Source: Mermis nigrescens (lineage: Eukaryota; Nematoda; Enoplea; Mermithida; Mermithidae). From it: a DNA stretch of 64,000 nucleotides. The position numbers and the translations under genes are program-made. Each line of letters starts with the position of its first letter. The first letter of the stretch is position 1. Of the stretch, positions 1-11,489 are shown one piece after another. The DNA is taken from the NCBI GenBank assembly GCA_036768485.1, contig JAVLUZ010000620.1:124001-188000 (forward strand). Reading direction: 5' to 3'. The notes beneath the pieces are model-generated. The model ran no database searches. It saw nothing but the letters and a program-made list of their open reading frames with translations, and had not been told where the DNA came from.

Positions 1-689
1 TTTTTAAATTTTTCTTAACCTTTCCACGATATTTAGGTCTAGTCTAAATGCTACAATTTTTCAGCTTTTCATGCAAGAAAATTTCAAAAACCGCTCAATC
101 ATCGCAAAACACACTTCTGGCGTATTCTGCTTTGATTTAATCTCCAAAAGGCTAGTCTGTGCGGAACGCGATTCTACTGCCAGAAAAAACGAAGCGAAAG
201 AACGCTAAAAAACCATGATTTATTAATTTTTTATAAGCTGTTGTCGTGGTTGGTGTTAAGCTTTTAGAACTATCCGCGCGGAGCACAAAAATTTTCTGGT
301 TCCAACATTAAGTAGGCAGAATGCTTGAACACGCTTAAAACATTCATATTCTTTGATATTTCACGTATCATAGAAGGGCAAGGTAGGACTGGCCAGAGGG
401 GCCATATTAAAATCTCATTCTTGCGGTAAGAAGGCAGATGTATGCAATTCTAAACTAATACTTTTGCAGTAAAGTGACCAGATTGACTGGATTTGGCTTA
501 ACTGAGTTGTATTAATTTACTATAGAATCCAAATTTTCTCAGCAGCAACTTAAGTTTCACTAAAATCGCGTGGCAAGGCAGAACCCGGTTTTCAAAATCT
601 GACGAAGGGGGACCCCTCTCACCCCTACCTATGTCCTTGTGTATCACGTATCATGTGTTTTTTCATAGAAATTATATTTTCTTGGGTTT
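1..689. other. A+T-rich sequence, nothing recognised
   Basis: I see no gene, RNA or delimited repeat here. All reading frames are short and without family resemblance. Confidence 0.5.
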
Positions 690-782
690 CTATCAGAGCT
701 GTACTGGGGCCTGGCTCCTGCCCTGGCGCCGGGGCCAATTCCGGCCCTGGGGTGGGGCCAGGCTGGCCCCATTACCGCCGCC
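690..782. repeat. GC-rich ggcccc-type subterminal block
   Basis: A sharply GC-rich patch in AT-rich DNA, built from variants of GGGGCC and GGCTGG. It begins near TACTGGGGCC. It resembles in style the ccggag, ccgggg and gggtcc blocks at the ends of hAT-like elements elsewhere in the window, so it may be one end of another such element. The partner end was not found. Confidence 0.35.
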
Positions 783-1147
783 TAAAAATTTTCTTATTGT
801 TGTTACATGTAAAATGTTGCATTGATTGAGTGCGAAAATGATCAACACTGATATAGTTCCATCAGTCACATTTTTATTCTGGTATAGATGTCAATTAACA
901 AAGGCATTATATTCTTTTGAGGCAGTAAAACTGATGGTATTGATATTTAGTTCAATCAATGAAGCTAACAAGTTTGCACCTATGTAAGAACCATCTGTTG
1001 AAGGGTGCCGAGTTATAACTTTCAGTCACAGTTGCATTTGCTTAGCATTTACGGTCTGAGGTAAGACTGTCCTGAAATCCATCGAGTCTTTTCGAGCCAA
1101 AATGATATTAGAAATGGCTAGAAAGGTTTAAAAAGTATAACAAGCAA
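783..1147. other. no recognised feature
   Basis: AT-rich sequence without a recognisable gene or delimited repeat. Confidence 0.5.
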
Positions 1148-1295
1148 GGTGGGCGGCACCGAAATTCTGGAGGGTGCAATATTTTTCAAAGGTCAAAAAA
1201 TAACCTTAAAAATGGTATATGGCGAAATTTTCCAACGTTTCTTGTCGAGCAATATCCATTGGCGTCAAAAGATTGCGAAAACAAACAGATGGTCT
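1148..1295 (+). repeat. truncated copy of the GTGGGCAGCACC repeat family
   Basis: It starts with GGTGGGCGGCACCGAAATTC and shares a long colinear stretch (the gcgaaattttccaacgttt area and the tatccattggc area) with copies at about 2,205, 40,915 (inverted), 42,995 (inverted) and 43,634. Two of those copies are delimited by target-site duplications, so this is most likely a decayed fragment of the same non-autonomous DNA transposon. Confidence 0.6.
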
Positions 1296-1329
1296 ATTTC
1301 AATCATTTTCAGAAAAAAGCCTTGACTCC

Positions 1330-1770
1330 AGTGTTTTTTGTGTACAAGGTCCGTTTCTACATGTACAAAGATGGTCCCTAAAAGTCTTTGTACATTTCGT
1401 ACACACAAATTGTTGGGTACTATAATATGGTACAGTAGCGATTTTAGTGTGACAAAAACAGAGTTGTTCGACCTTTGGTTAGGTATTTTAGCAATTTCTA
1501 GGTTTCTGAGGGCAAAAATCAGTAATAATCGTCTCTAAATGGCGCAAAGCGCCAAAAAATTTTCATTTTTCCTTTCAGAATGCAATTTCTGAAATTATAT
1601 AGATATATAGAACACACAATTGCTCATTTCGGCGCGGAGCGCCGAAAATTTTGCGAATTTCAAACCTTTTTTTGCAGTTTTTGTCTTCCAAAAAATCTTT
1701 GTACATGTACAAAGACGGTCCCCAAAAGTCTTTGTACATCGCGAAAAATCTTTGCCGAATACAAAAAAAC
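1330..1770. repeat. copies of the TGTACATGTACAAAG repeat family with GCGC palindromes
   Basis: Two adjacent copies share the palindromic core ctttgTACATGTAcaaag, followed by acggtcc and then a second ctttgtacat. Between them lie ggcgcaaagcgcc (near 1,540) and ttcggcgcggagcgccgaa (near 1,629), the GC-rich hairpins that accompany this family throughout the window. No protein is expected from it. Confidence 0.6.
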
Positions 1771-2204
1771 CGTGCTTGACTCTTGTCCGTTTCTGACTTT
1801 AATCTCACCATATTCACCCCAGGAAATTCTTCAATCTACTCAACCCCAAGCGTGTGTCTGCTTGCTGCTGTTCTAGTAAATGCGGGAGCAATTCACTTTG
1901 TATTCCGCTGCATAAAATCGCAGTTTAAATCAAATTGTTTTCATACAATGCCGCATGAAATTCGTAATTTTGTCCGTTCAATTTCAACAATCTCTTTTTT
2001 TGCTTGTCTTTATAAGGCTAGTTGCAAAAGTCAGGAATGACAACAATTTTTGGCGATGGTCATAAATTTTGATGACTAACTTGACTTATTTTAGGCTGAA
2101 TTCAGAACCAAGATTCGGTCGATCTTGTAAAAATTTTAGCGTTACGATTCAAATTTAAAGTTCAAGTTCCTTTTCACAAAATTTTCCGGGCTCTGCCCTG
2201 GAAG
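1771..2204. other. no recognised feature
   Basis: AT-rich spacer between repeat copies, with no recognisable gene. Confidence 0.4.
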
Positions 2205-2430
2205 TATAGGTGGGCAGCACCAAAATTCTGGGGAGATGCAATTTTTCAATGGTCAAAAAATGGTCCTAAAATAGTGGTATGGTGAAAAAACACCATTTTT
2301 CAACGTTTTTCATCGAGCACTATCCATTGGCATCAAAAAAAATTGCGAAAAAAAAACAAAAAAATTTAAAATTGAATTCTGGGGGTATTTTGGTTTCTGG
2401 GGGGAGAAGGAGGCATTTGGCCTTCTGGGA
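2205..2430 (+). repeat. copy of the GTGGGCAGCACC repeat family
   Basis: It starts with GGTGGGCAGCACCAAAATTC and runs through the same internal blocks as the other copies. The right end is degenerate and I cannot place a target-site duplication. Confidence 0.6.
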
Positions 2431-2824
2431 AGGGGTCTGGTTCAAATATTTGGTAGATCTTCTATTGAAGGAGCTTGAGAGGCAATACATACATATAACC
2501 CCCAAGAAACCAAAAAGCCCTCTACATACCCCAGAAGTTATTTTTCAAACATTTCTGAAATTCCTCGATGCCATCGAATATTGCTTGATTTGAAACCTCC
2601 AGAAATAATGCTTTTATGGTGTCATCACTTTTATAGCCTTCGCTAACCTTTGAAAATTATTCCGACTGCACACACTTTATGTAAAACTCAAGTATCCCCA
2701 CAGTTCAGCACCTGAAATTATACATATAATTTATTATATGAAATTTTGCCAATACTAAAGTGACGACTAACTTACATATGAAATAGTTACGGATCAATTC
2801 ACTGTACTACAACGAAGTATTATT

Positions 2825-3060
2825 ATAGGTCAGAGAGACGCCGAGTGGTAAACACTTAGACCTACGGATCGCAAGGTCCTAGGTTCGAATTCACGTTGAC
2901 GCAGTTGTTTTTAGCAGGCCAACCCAGCCTTTCATCCCTCCGGGTCGATAAATGGGAAGCTGCACTTGTGTGGCGGATGGTAACAGCGTTCTGTGCAGGC
3001 ACACCGGCCCCGTGACCCAGACTCGGTCTAGTTCAGACGCTCTGGCCTAGGGCTGTGTAT
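2825..3060 (+). repeat. tRNA-derived SINE
   Basis: The head is tRNA-like. A candidate A box lies in gccgagtggtaaacactta (near 2,840) and a candidate B box in GGTTCGAATTC (near 2,882), about the spacing expected of an internal RNA polymerase III promoter. The body contains tcatccctccgggtcgataa, which resembles a conserved segment I recall from invertebrate SINEs. The 3' end is unclear because a hAT-like element follows at 3,088. It is a fossil retroposon rather than a working tRNA gene. Confidence 0.65.
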
Positions 3061-3424
3061 CGGGAAATAGGCACTCGCACCTACAGCTAGTGATCGACCG
3101 GGGCGACTTTTTTGGCCGGGGCCGGGGCTGGCCGGGGTCAGACAAGGAAAATATTATTGCATGACACATACTTGGGGTGGGGGGCATAGGAAAGAAATAA
3201 TGAGCGATTGCTCCATTCAGTAGTAAATGGCTTTTCATATCAAGTTTTATTACTATTTATGTCACAAGAAACAAATTTAGTCTAGTGTTTCATTGTCTGA
3301 ATCATCAATAAGGTCTATGTCGCTGCTATTAGCACACTCTGTATCATTCGAATCTTAGCTACGGCTACTGCTGCTGTAGCAATTGGATGCAATAGGTATT
3401 GTATGTAATAAATGAGACATCACA

Positions 3425-3560
3425 CATTCCCATATGGGGAGGGTATTACCCCCTCAGGGTCCAAGACACAAGTCACTGTCAGACGATTTTTGGTGAAAAC
3501 CTTTTGAATTTTTTGAACTTAATTTTTTAGTATGGCAAAAGTGTACCTAACTATTAGAAT
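3425..3560. repeat. copy of the tattaccccctcaggg repeat family
   Basis: Shares the motif gggtattaccccctcagggt, followed by a tcactgtc...gacgattt block, with copies near 13,900 and 19,070. Confidence 0.5.
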
Positions 3561-4014
3561 TTCACGAAGTGATACATTATTTTATTATGTGAGCTAGAGT
3601 AAATAGATAAACTATCACTATAAAACATGCATGTAATCGCTTAAAATTTTATGAGGTTCCCTCAGTATACCTACATGTAACGGCTGGAAATCTAGGGTAG
3701 GGGTCCCGCGCCATTTTTAGAAGGAGGGGTTAGCGACTAGATCAAAAATGGTAAAAACACATAAAAATAGCCAAAAAAGCACAGGCTTTCGCCAAAAAAT
3801 GGGGGAGGGTGGTTAAATATTTTCTGACTTTCAAGGAAGTTCGGGGCTTCAAAGCGGAGATGGGGGATGGCCCAAATCCTCTGTCACATGTATATTCCTC
3901 GGCTATTTTCAGGGGAAGGGGGTAAGCGGCTCCATTTTTGCAGCCGCTTACCCCTCTTTGAAAATCTTTTAAATGGTAGAATTTTCAATAAGGAATTCTA
4001 CACCTTTTTACACT

Positions 4015-4165
4015 TTTTGTTCTTCAAAAATCTTTGTACATGTACAAAGACGGTCCTGAAACGTCTATGTACATCAGCAAAAATCTTCCCCGAATACAAA
4101 AAGACCGTGCTTCTAAATGTGATAATTCGGCCTGAATTTAGTTGATAGTTCGGCGCGAAGTGCCG
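4015..4165. repeat. TACATGTA repeat copy
   Basis: Contains ctttgtacatgtacaaagac, then a second ctttgta-like unit, then the hairpin ttcggcgcgaagtgccgaa near 4,150. Same family as at 1,330 and 23,540. Confidence 0.55.
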
Positions 4166-4434
4166 AAATTTTTATGAGCTTCTGATGGAATTCATTCACA
4201 TAAAACTCGACTGAGAAAGCTAAAACAACTTGTACTACAAAAATGAGAAATATTACAAAAATTGTAATATGCGAATTAAATCTTGTAATAAGCAACACTG
4301 CGCTTAGAATGGAAAAATGGAAAAATGTCAAATATTCAGGAACCCAAAAATTAGCCAAATACACTACTAAAGGTCGAAAAACTATGTTCTACTACCACAC
4401 TGAAATCGTTACTGTACCATATTAAAGTATACAA

Positions 4435-4690
4435 AAATTTGCATGTACAAAAGAGTGTTTTTTGTATTCGCCAAAGATTTTTCCCGATGTACAAAGACCA
4501 GGACTATCTTTGTACATGTACAAAGATTTTTGGGAAGATAAAAACTGTAAAAAGGTATAAAATTCCAAAAATTTTTCGGCATTTCCCTCCGATATGAAAA
4601 ATTGTCTGTCCTATACATCTTTTAAATGGCAAAATTTAATTTTAGAATGCAGAAATGTCAAATTTTTAGGCGCTTCGCGCCGTTTTGAGA
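4435..4690. repeat. TACATGTA repeat copy, inverted
   Basis: The same family as at 4,015 but in reverse orientation: ctttgtacatgtacaaagat near 4,507 and ggcgcttcgcgccg near 4,671. Together the two copies form an inverted pair inside the hAT-like element. Confidence 0.55.
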
Positions 4691-5554
4691 CAATTTTAGT
4701 AATTCTTGGCGTTAGAAACTCAGAAATTAGCTAAAATATACAATTAAAAGTCAAAAGACCCTGTTTTGCCACTAATTTTCTGGTCCTCCAATTTGGGATT
4801 TCATTTCACCCCTCCCTCAACTCTGGACCCTAGGAAACTATTTGAGACATATTTAGTTTATCGGATCGGACGCAATTCTGCAGCGTAGTTTATATTCGCC
4901 TATAATTAACCTCGGTCCTAATAACTATTACACAGGAAACGCGTTTTAAAGCACACGGTTCCCATTCAAATGAATGTAAAAGTGTTTTTTGTAGAAATAG
5001 TTTGTTAAAAACGTACAATTTCTAACTAGAAATAGAACGTATTTGTCAACTCTAAATCTTTTAGCCATAGCTTTGAATAAATGAGTTAAAAGTAGCATTT
5101 AGTTTAAATAAGTTAAGTGGAGGAATCGAAAATATGCAGATTTTCCTGAACATTCATTCATTAAAAGCTCATTTATACACAGTAGAAAACTTATGTTAAG
5201 AACTAAGTAAGTATACATTTGGTCTAATCAGTACAGTTCTCAAAATTAACACTTGCTCATTGATAAATAAGTGCCAGTATCACAGCCTGTACAAAATACG
5301 AATTACACTAAATTTTTCCCGGCCCCGGCCATTTTTTGACCTTGCCCCGGCCGGGGCCGGGGATGCTGAAAAATGGCCGGGGATTGCCGGGGCCGGGGCG
5401 AGGCCCGGTCGATCACTACCTACAGCAGAGGTGAATCAAGTAACTTCATGCTTAGGGGATTTTAACATTTTCACCATTATTATAGTAGCTTAAAAAATTA
5501 TTTGGAAAGCGTTTGACTACATAACACAGAATATGATGAAGAGCATACATGAGC

Positions 5555-5725
5555 AGTAGGGGTGTGCGGGTCCACTTTTTTCAGAAACTTGGGTCCTAGT
5601 TCGAACCCGGGTCCGAAATTTCAGGTTACCTCGGGTCAGGGTTCGGGTCCAAAATTTCAAGAAATCTGGGTCCGGGTCCAAAAAAGCTGGACCCGATCGG
5701 GTCCGGGTCCAATGTAAAGCATGTG
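5555..5725. repeat. GC-rich gggtcc-type block
   Basis: Starts TAGGGGTGTGCGGGTCC and continues with many gggtccgggtcc variants. This looks like the left end of a hAT-like element; the matching right end was not found. Confidence 0.35.
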
Positions 5726-5811
5726 ACATTGTGATACAGATGGCTGTTGCATGGGTTATATATATACTGGATAGCTAATAACCTTTTGCTAGAAGGTAAC
5801 CGCTATAACTG

Positions 5812-6633
5812 TAGGGGTTGGGATCAAGCCAAATAAGGTAACTTTGATCATGGGCTACTAAGATCACTTTTGCGCGAATGGCTGTAAAACTTTAACCAGA
5901 AGAGATAATCAAGTTCTACTTTTCGCGAATGTTATTCAAGTGGATGTCTCACTTACTACGGAAACCTTAATTCGCAGAAACTCATTGGCTTTTTTATTTG
6001 TAAAATCGTGGGGGGAAATTGAGTTGCAAATTTTAAACTTTTAAATAAATTATGATTTTTAACTTTTTCGTATGTAATTCATATTTCAGTCCCAAAATGT
6101 CGTAGGTGCTTAATCTACCTAGCTGAAAAAGTTTCGTTTTTAAGCAAAGCTAGCTGATTTATAAAGCATTGCTTTTTAAGGGCTACTTTGATCACCCTAT
6201 CGATTACTTAGATCAGGGTGAATAACATTGATCGCACACTAATTTTGTAGCTTTTTTCATTTTTCTGTTGGGTTACTTTAATCAGCCAACTGCTTTGATT
6301 ACGCTACTGCTATGTTTAGCATGTTAGGTGATCAAAGTAACCCACACAAGTGGGTTGCTTTTGATCATACAACAGATTTGAAAAAAATTAGCAAACAAAC
6401 CTAAAAATAGTCATTTAATCTTTGAAAACGTCATCTTATTCTAGAAGTCGAGTTTTACTGTCAGAAAACAGTTATAAGCTGAGAAACATTAAAAAAACGT
6501 GGCAGTGATTAATGTAATTCACAAAAGTACTGAATTCAAAACAGTGCCATTATGATCTTATAATCTTTTGTAGTCAAAGTATGACAAGTGACCAAAGTCA
6601 AATCACTCGAATTTTGATCAAAGCCCCACCTTA
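5812..6633. repeat. region of repeated CTTTGATCA motifs, possible TIR element
   Basis: The motif actttgatca or its complement recurs about eight times, near 5,842, 6,183, 6,228, 6,269, 6,290, 6,333, 6,360 and 6,616. The margins (ggggttgggatcaa at left, ttgatcaaagcccc at right) are loosely inverted. I could not fix ends or a TSD. Confidence 0.35.
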
Positions 6634-6657
6634 CGTTATGCCATTAGATAGAGAATT

Positions 6658-7069
6658 GGCATTCGTGTAGCAGGTTCACATATGTATTACGATAGTCATA
6701 TTGTAAGGGCGTATGTATGCAGTTCGTAGCATCCGAGGAAACGGAAGAAAGTCGCTGCCAACCGGATTCGAAACGTGGACCTCTTGCACCAAAGCCCAGA
6801 ACCTTAACCAATCGACTAAGGCTGGTTTATTTCGATAAAGAGTGCAACACGAGTCGCAGCCTATTACTTAGTCTTATTTTGAAAGCTGGCACTATTATTT
6901 CGGTCAGTCACACATGAATCTACAGAAACAATGCGAGCACTGCCTTATTTGTTTTCGACTTGACTCAGCCCGACCCAGTTAGGTGCAACTTTCACCGAAT
7001 ACTACTTGCTGTATACTTACTTATAACGTTGCTATCTGAATACATATGTGAACCAGCTACACCAATGCC
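6658..7069. mobile_element. 412-bp TIR element with perfect 8-bp TSD
   Basis: Left end GGCATTCGTGTAGCAGGTTC and right end GAACCAGCTACACCAATGCC are inverted repeats continuing to about 40 bp. Both sides carry the 8-mer AGAGAATT (6,650-6,657 and 7,070-7,077). The GGC...GCC ends with an 8-bp duplication are shared with the larger element at 26,857. This is compatible with Merlin-like or another 8-bp-TSD superfamily. No transposase is present. Confidence 0.85.
6755..6850 (-). repeat. degenerate tRNA-like sequence inside the 6,658 element
   Basis: On the minus strand a candidate A box lies in TTAGTCGATTGGTTAAGG and a candidate B box in GTTTCGAATCC, with about 35 bases between. It resembles a tRNA-derived SINE head or tRNA pseudogene captured by the TIR element. 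The acceptor stem does not pair convincingly. Confidence 0.45.
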
Positions 7070-7077
7070 AGAGAATT

Positions 7078-9605
7078 GAAAACGGAATTCATTGATTGCA
7101 AATTGATAATCAGTGTGCCTATCACTTGTGCGATAAAGAGCTTTTAAATGATCTAGGTATGAACGCTAATCCGCCAACAGATTAAATCGATTTTCGTAAA
7201 TTTACCCATCTTTTCCAAGTTTTTTGTGCAAAATTTCATATGACTATCAACCAAATCAGATTTTTTAAGTTTTTGGGCCTCGACTTCATGTTTTGGAATG
7301 ACTTCAACAGTTTCGGCGAAATTTAAATTGAGTGATTTCAGGATCAAATACCGTTACTTCGAACTTCGACGTTTGATTGTTTTAAGAGCTGTTGCATAGG
7401 GCACGGCCGTGCCAATAGCCAGTGCCGTTGCATGGCATTAGCTCACATGCAATGCAAGCGCCTTGTTGTGCAGACACGAAAACAGTCGTTCAGGCTTCTC
7501 ACGATGACTTTTTTCATATTTCCTTGTTTCAATTTTACCTTTTCGTAAGTATTTAGCACGTGTTATGTGTGTTGTGTGCAGTTTTACTCACGCACGCGCT
7601 GGCTGCTTTAACGGATAAATTATATACTGTAGCTCGGGGTATATAGGGCCATCGAGGTAACTTGCGAAATATCTTTATTTTTGCGCAAGACAACTGTAAA
7701 GGAAACTCAGAATTAAAACAAAAATGGCTTTAAATTCACAACTAAGTTACTCGTCCAAAAGAAGCATTAAAATTTGAAAAATGAATATTCATTTCATACT
7801 CGATTGAACGGAAATAAAGGTAACCAACGCTTTAACAAATTTAGCTCCTCTTCAAATGCAATTAACTCAATCCTCAAATCGATGACTACTCTTATACGAA
7901 GCGGTGCCTATGCAAGCACACGTAGACAACATGCGCCGCTTAACTTTAGGTTATGGTCCAAGCGGAAAATTCGCATTTCAATACGAATTCAATTTAAACT
8001 GCTCTTAGGTTATAGGGCTAAAGAGAAAACGCGGAAAAAATATTTGATCAGAATACCCAGTATAAACAAGGCTACAGTTCAAACGTTACATTTTTCTACA
8101 TAGGTTGACCTCGGCCATCATCTTATAATTCTAAGGCTTGGGCTTATATTTCAGATGTTATAAGCCAGGTCGACATACATGTATTTCTGTCAGTTTGTAT
8201 AAATTACCATATGTATGCGCAAATCAGAAAGATTTTTCGCAATATTATTTCGATAGTTGTGCTCAGCATGTCGAAGATACCCAAAAAGGGAATTCATAGT
8301 AGGAAAACACCCCAGATTCTCTATTCCCATTAACGCAAATCTGTCGAAATCGGGAAATTTTCATGCAAACCTTGAGTGTTTCGAGAACAAAGATCTGGAA
8401 AATTTGTTTTAGGACCCATGTTCGGATTTTCGACAATTTTAGTTTGGACCATGTTCTAAAATTACAATGTATTTGTTTCAAATACTTCTTTAGTCACTTT
8501 ACACTTTGTCAAAAAGCCAACGAATAAATGGACAGACTACAGGTAAAAGCTTTGCAATGTCAACATCACACACCTTCCCTACTTTACTAGATGAAACACA
8601 GCAAAACGGTAAAATAGCACTACGTTTGGCAGCTTCTGTCAATATAAATTTCAAACAAAGCAAGCACCGAGGAGATATCAATATAAGACCGTGCACTTTC
8701 TATTGAAATATTGCGCAACAAAGACAAGCTAACAATACAAAGCGTATGCATAAAATTTTAAGAACAAATACAAAATAAAAAACAAAATTATGCACATGCA
8801 CGCCACGCCATCTGCATGAATGACACTAATGCAAGTTCAACGCAACGTAAGAAACTTATAAAACTCGGCTATCTGTACCGCAAATACGTGAATATATTAA
8901 AATTTCATACAAAATACGAGATAAAGGGTTGTAGAACGATTTGATTGGAACCAAAAAGCGAACTAAAGGCATCGAAAAGGATAACATAGGATGTAATTTC
9001 ACCTGTTTGAAATATTAAGAAGAGGTGGGTAGGTAAAGCTTTTCTCGCATGAGCAAAAAAATTTTTTTAATTCCGAAATATTGGCTATTCCAGTTGGAGC
9101 AATTACGATAATCGTTTATTAAACTACAAGTAAATTATTTTTTACTTAAATAGGTTTCAAAAGCCGAAGCATGCATGTGAAAGGGGAATGGACGTCCTCC
9201 AACCAAATTGATCGTCCAACCCATCCATTAAGAACTGACATTTTTCCACTCAACTCCCCCCCCCGACTTTTTACTTTTTAGCATAAAGCTTGCGTTCTTA
9301 TGCCAATTCGGTACTTTTTGTTACTTTTGACGGAAAAACAGAAGGCCATTTTCCCTCCTCGTCTCGAAACTTGACAGACGACCTCCAGCCAAATATTTTG
9401 AGCCAGTAACATTTATGAACCAGCAAAGTGTACCTATATACGCAAAATCAACGAATGAGATAATTTTCAGATCTTATAACGACCCCCTCGCCGAAGTCCC
9501 AAAGCAAGGTACCTATTTGGGTACCGTGAGACAATTTTTGTCAAACCAAGATAGTCAAGGCTTTTTACAGTGAAACTAAACATTATTGCTCATTTTGTAC
9601 ATATA
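7078..9605. other. unassigned 2.5-kb stretch
   Basis: No recognised gene. A 109-codon plus-strand frame at 7,774-8,103 is rich in K, R and S, without domain resemblance, and is probably fortuitous. A palindrome gggcacggccgtgcc lies near 7,398. Confidence 0.4.
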
Positions 9606-11489
9606 CAGGGTGGCTCAAAAAAGCGAAGGCATATTGGTCCTTATATCTTCAATACTTGACCAAATCAAACGCGGTTTACTTTGTTCAAATGCCTATTGAC
9701 TCTGTATGAATGTAAGAGTTTTATTTATGCAGATTACGCTGCTGTTTCTCTACAATAAATTAAGCAGAAGTCGTTTTTTAGTCATGAGAGCATCTGCCAG
9801 AAGTAGGGATCGACCGGAGGTCCATTTTTTTCCTCCGGGCCGGAGCCGGAGCTCCAGCCATCGTCACCTCCGGCTCCGGCCGGAGCCGGAGGCCGGAGGC
9901 CGGAGGTGAACTTAGAATTTTCAGTGAACTAGAATTTTTCACAAGCCGTAAATATAATTCATATGATGTACAGTATATAGATTTGTATAAATACATTGCT
10001 CATGGATAAGTAAAAGATCTGTAGAAGTGAATGTCAACATAGGTAATAAGTAACAGTAAATTCTGAAATGGAAAAGAAATTAGTTCTGTGATCTGTTGCT
10101 AGTCAAGCCACTTCCGAAAATTGATAAACGTGCGAAATGCAGATATATCAGTGAATCAGGTTGGTTTTCAACGCAAACTACATAACGTATGAAATTTATT
10201 ATTCATTCCATAATGTACCTATTTAATCGAGCTATGCGAAAATCAAGAAGACTAACATGCAATAACGTTCTACTAGTTCTCTCCTCACCTATTACACATG
10301 TTCTCAAATGACTGGTCTGGCAGCGGCGGTTGGGTAATCGAAAAAATCATTTAATTAGCATATTTCTATTTTTAGCTCCAATCTCACCGCTTTCTCGCTT
10401 GCCCTTATTGTCTGGATGCACTTATACTCGAAAAGTACCCAAATAAACATAGCATAAAGAGCTTAGCAATGTGTCTGTATGTACTTATATCTACAATCTG
10501 TAATAGCTCAAAAAGTAAGTGAGCAGACTACGTCGCACCAAGTTTGTTATTCTGTAAGTCGAAAGAGATTTATATCCATTTGTGCGCTGAATTAACGCGG
10601 ACTCGGCTCGCTTTGCAATCTGAAATATTCTCGTTCATTATTAAGCAAAATATATGATATAATATTTCACCAATGGTGCATTCACAATGCCACATTAGTG
10701 TTCACATTCACAGCTTTACTTATTAAACCTGTGTTTGTACAAATTCACAAAATAGGCAATCTGAGTGCTAAGCTTCAAAAGAAAAGAAGAGCGTTAAAGC
10801 ATTGAATGATTCGGTTCAAAAAACCTCCGGCCTCCGGCCCCTTTTTTGTACCTCCGGCCGCCGGAGGCCGGAGGACCAAAAAATGGCCGGAGGAGCCGGA
10901 GGCCGGAGCTCCGGTCGATCCCTAGCCAGAAGCATTATCGGCCTTTGTAACCCTGTAACTTTACAGAATCCTAGGACACTTAAATGCAATTTCTATCATT
11001 TTAAAGCCCTTTCGAATTGTCTATCAATCACATAAATAGTTTTATAGTATTTAAAGTTGCTGCGAAATTATTATCCTTTAAACAAAGGTTGCAGATTTTG
11101 GCAACTTCTAACAAATTAAAAATGTTGATGTAGGAATGCAACAACCCATGATAAGGAGCTGCTGGCCCATCAAAATAAAAATAAAGAGAGTCAGTAAACA
11201 AGTCTTTTGCCTTCGTGTAAATAAAATCGCGTCGAATTACCATTTTTTAGGAGTTACACTGCAGTAAAGATAGCTTATTTAGGCCAAAAATCTGCAAAAA
11301 ATATGGAAAAAACGACTTCTGCTCAATTAAGTATATATCAAGAACAGCCTAATCAGCATAATTAAAACTTTAGCGCATTCTTGCAGAGGTGATAGGCTCT
11401 TAGAAAAAACAAACCACATTCAATTGGGTCAAGCACGAGAGAAGTTATAAGGATCAATATGCTATTCGTTTTTCTTTTGAGCCACCCTG
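9606..11489. mobile_element. TIR element with about 185-bp inverted repeats, split by a nested hAT
   Basis: The ends are CAGGGTGGCTCAAAA at left and TTTTGAGCCACCCTG at right. The similarity continues inward: tattggtccttatatcttc pairs with gaagttataaggatcaata, and ttaagcagaagtcgtttttt pairs with aaaaaacgacttctgctcaa. Arms are about 9,606-9,790 and 11,300-11,489. Without the nested element it is about 0.75 kb, the size of a MITE. TA precedes the left end but not the right, so the mariner-like guess is weak. Confidence 0.7.
9804..10924. mobile_element. hAT-like non-autonomous transposon (1.1 kb) with perfect 8-bp TSD
   Basis: Ends TAGGGATCGACCGGAG and CTCCGGTCGATCCCTA are a perfect inverted pair. 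The 8-mer GCCAGAAG flanks both sides (9,796-9,803 and 10,925-10,932). Subterminal blocks are arrays of ccggag/ggccgg (about 9,810-9,907 and 10,825-10,915). The GATCGACCGG core is shared with the element at 3,088, so both belong to one family with differing GC-rich arrays. It lies between the arms of the 9,606 element and is therefore younger. Confidence 0.88.

Larger units (their letters stand above)
3088..5418. mobile_element. hAT-like non-autonomous transposon (2.3 kb) with perfect 8-bp TSD
   Basis: The ends are TAGTGATCGACCGGGGC on the left and GCCCGGTCGATCACTA on the right, an inverted pair. They are flanked by the identical 8-mer CCTACAGC at 3,080-3,087 and 5,419-5,426. An 8-bp duplication with TA...TA ends fits the hAT superfamily. 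Both subterminal regions are GC-rich arrays of ccgggg/ggccgg variants (about 3,100-3,145 and 5,310-5,410). No transposase frame is visible. The interior carries older repeats (copies of the tattaccccctcaggg and TACATGTA families), so the element either captured them or was invaded by them. Confidence 0.85.

Noticed and set aside
2279..2593. 104-codon frame
   Set aside because: Lies on the GTGGGCAGCACC repeat; the same frame is not kept in other copies.
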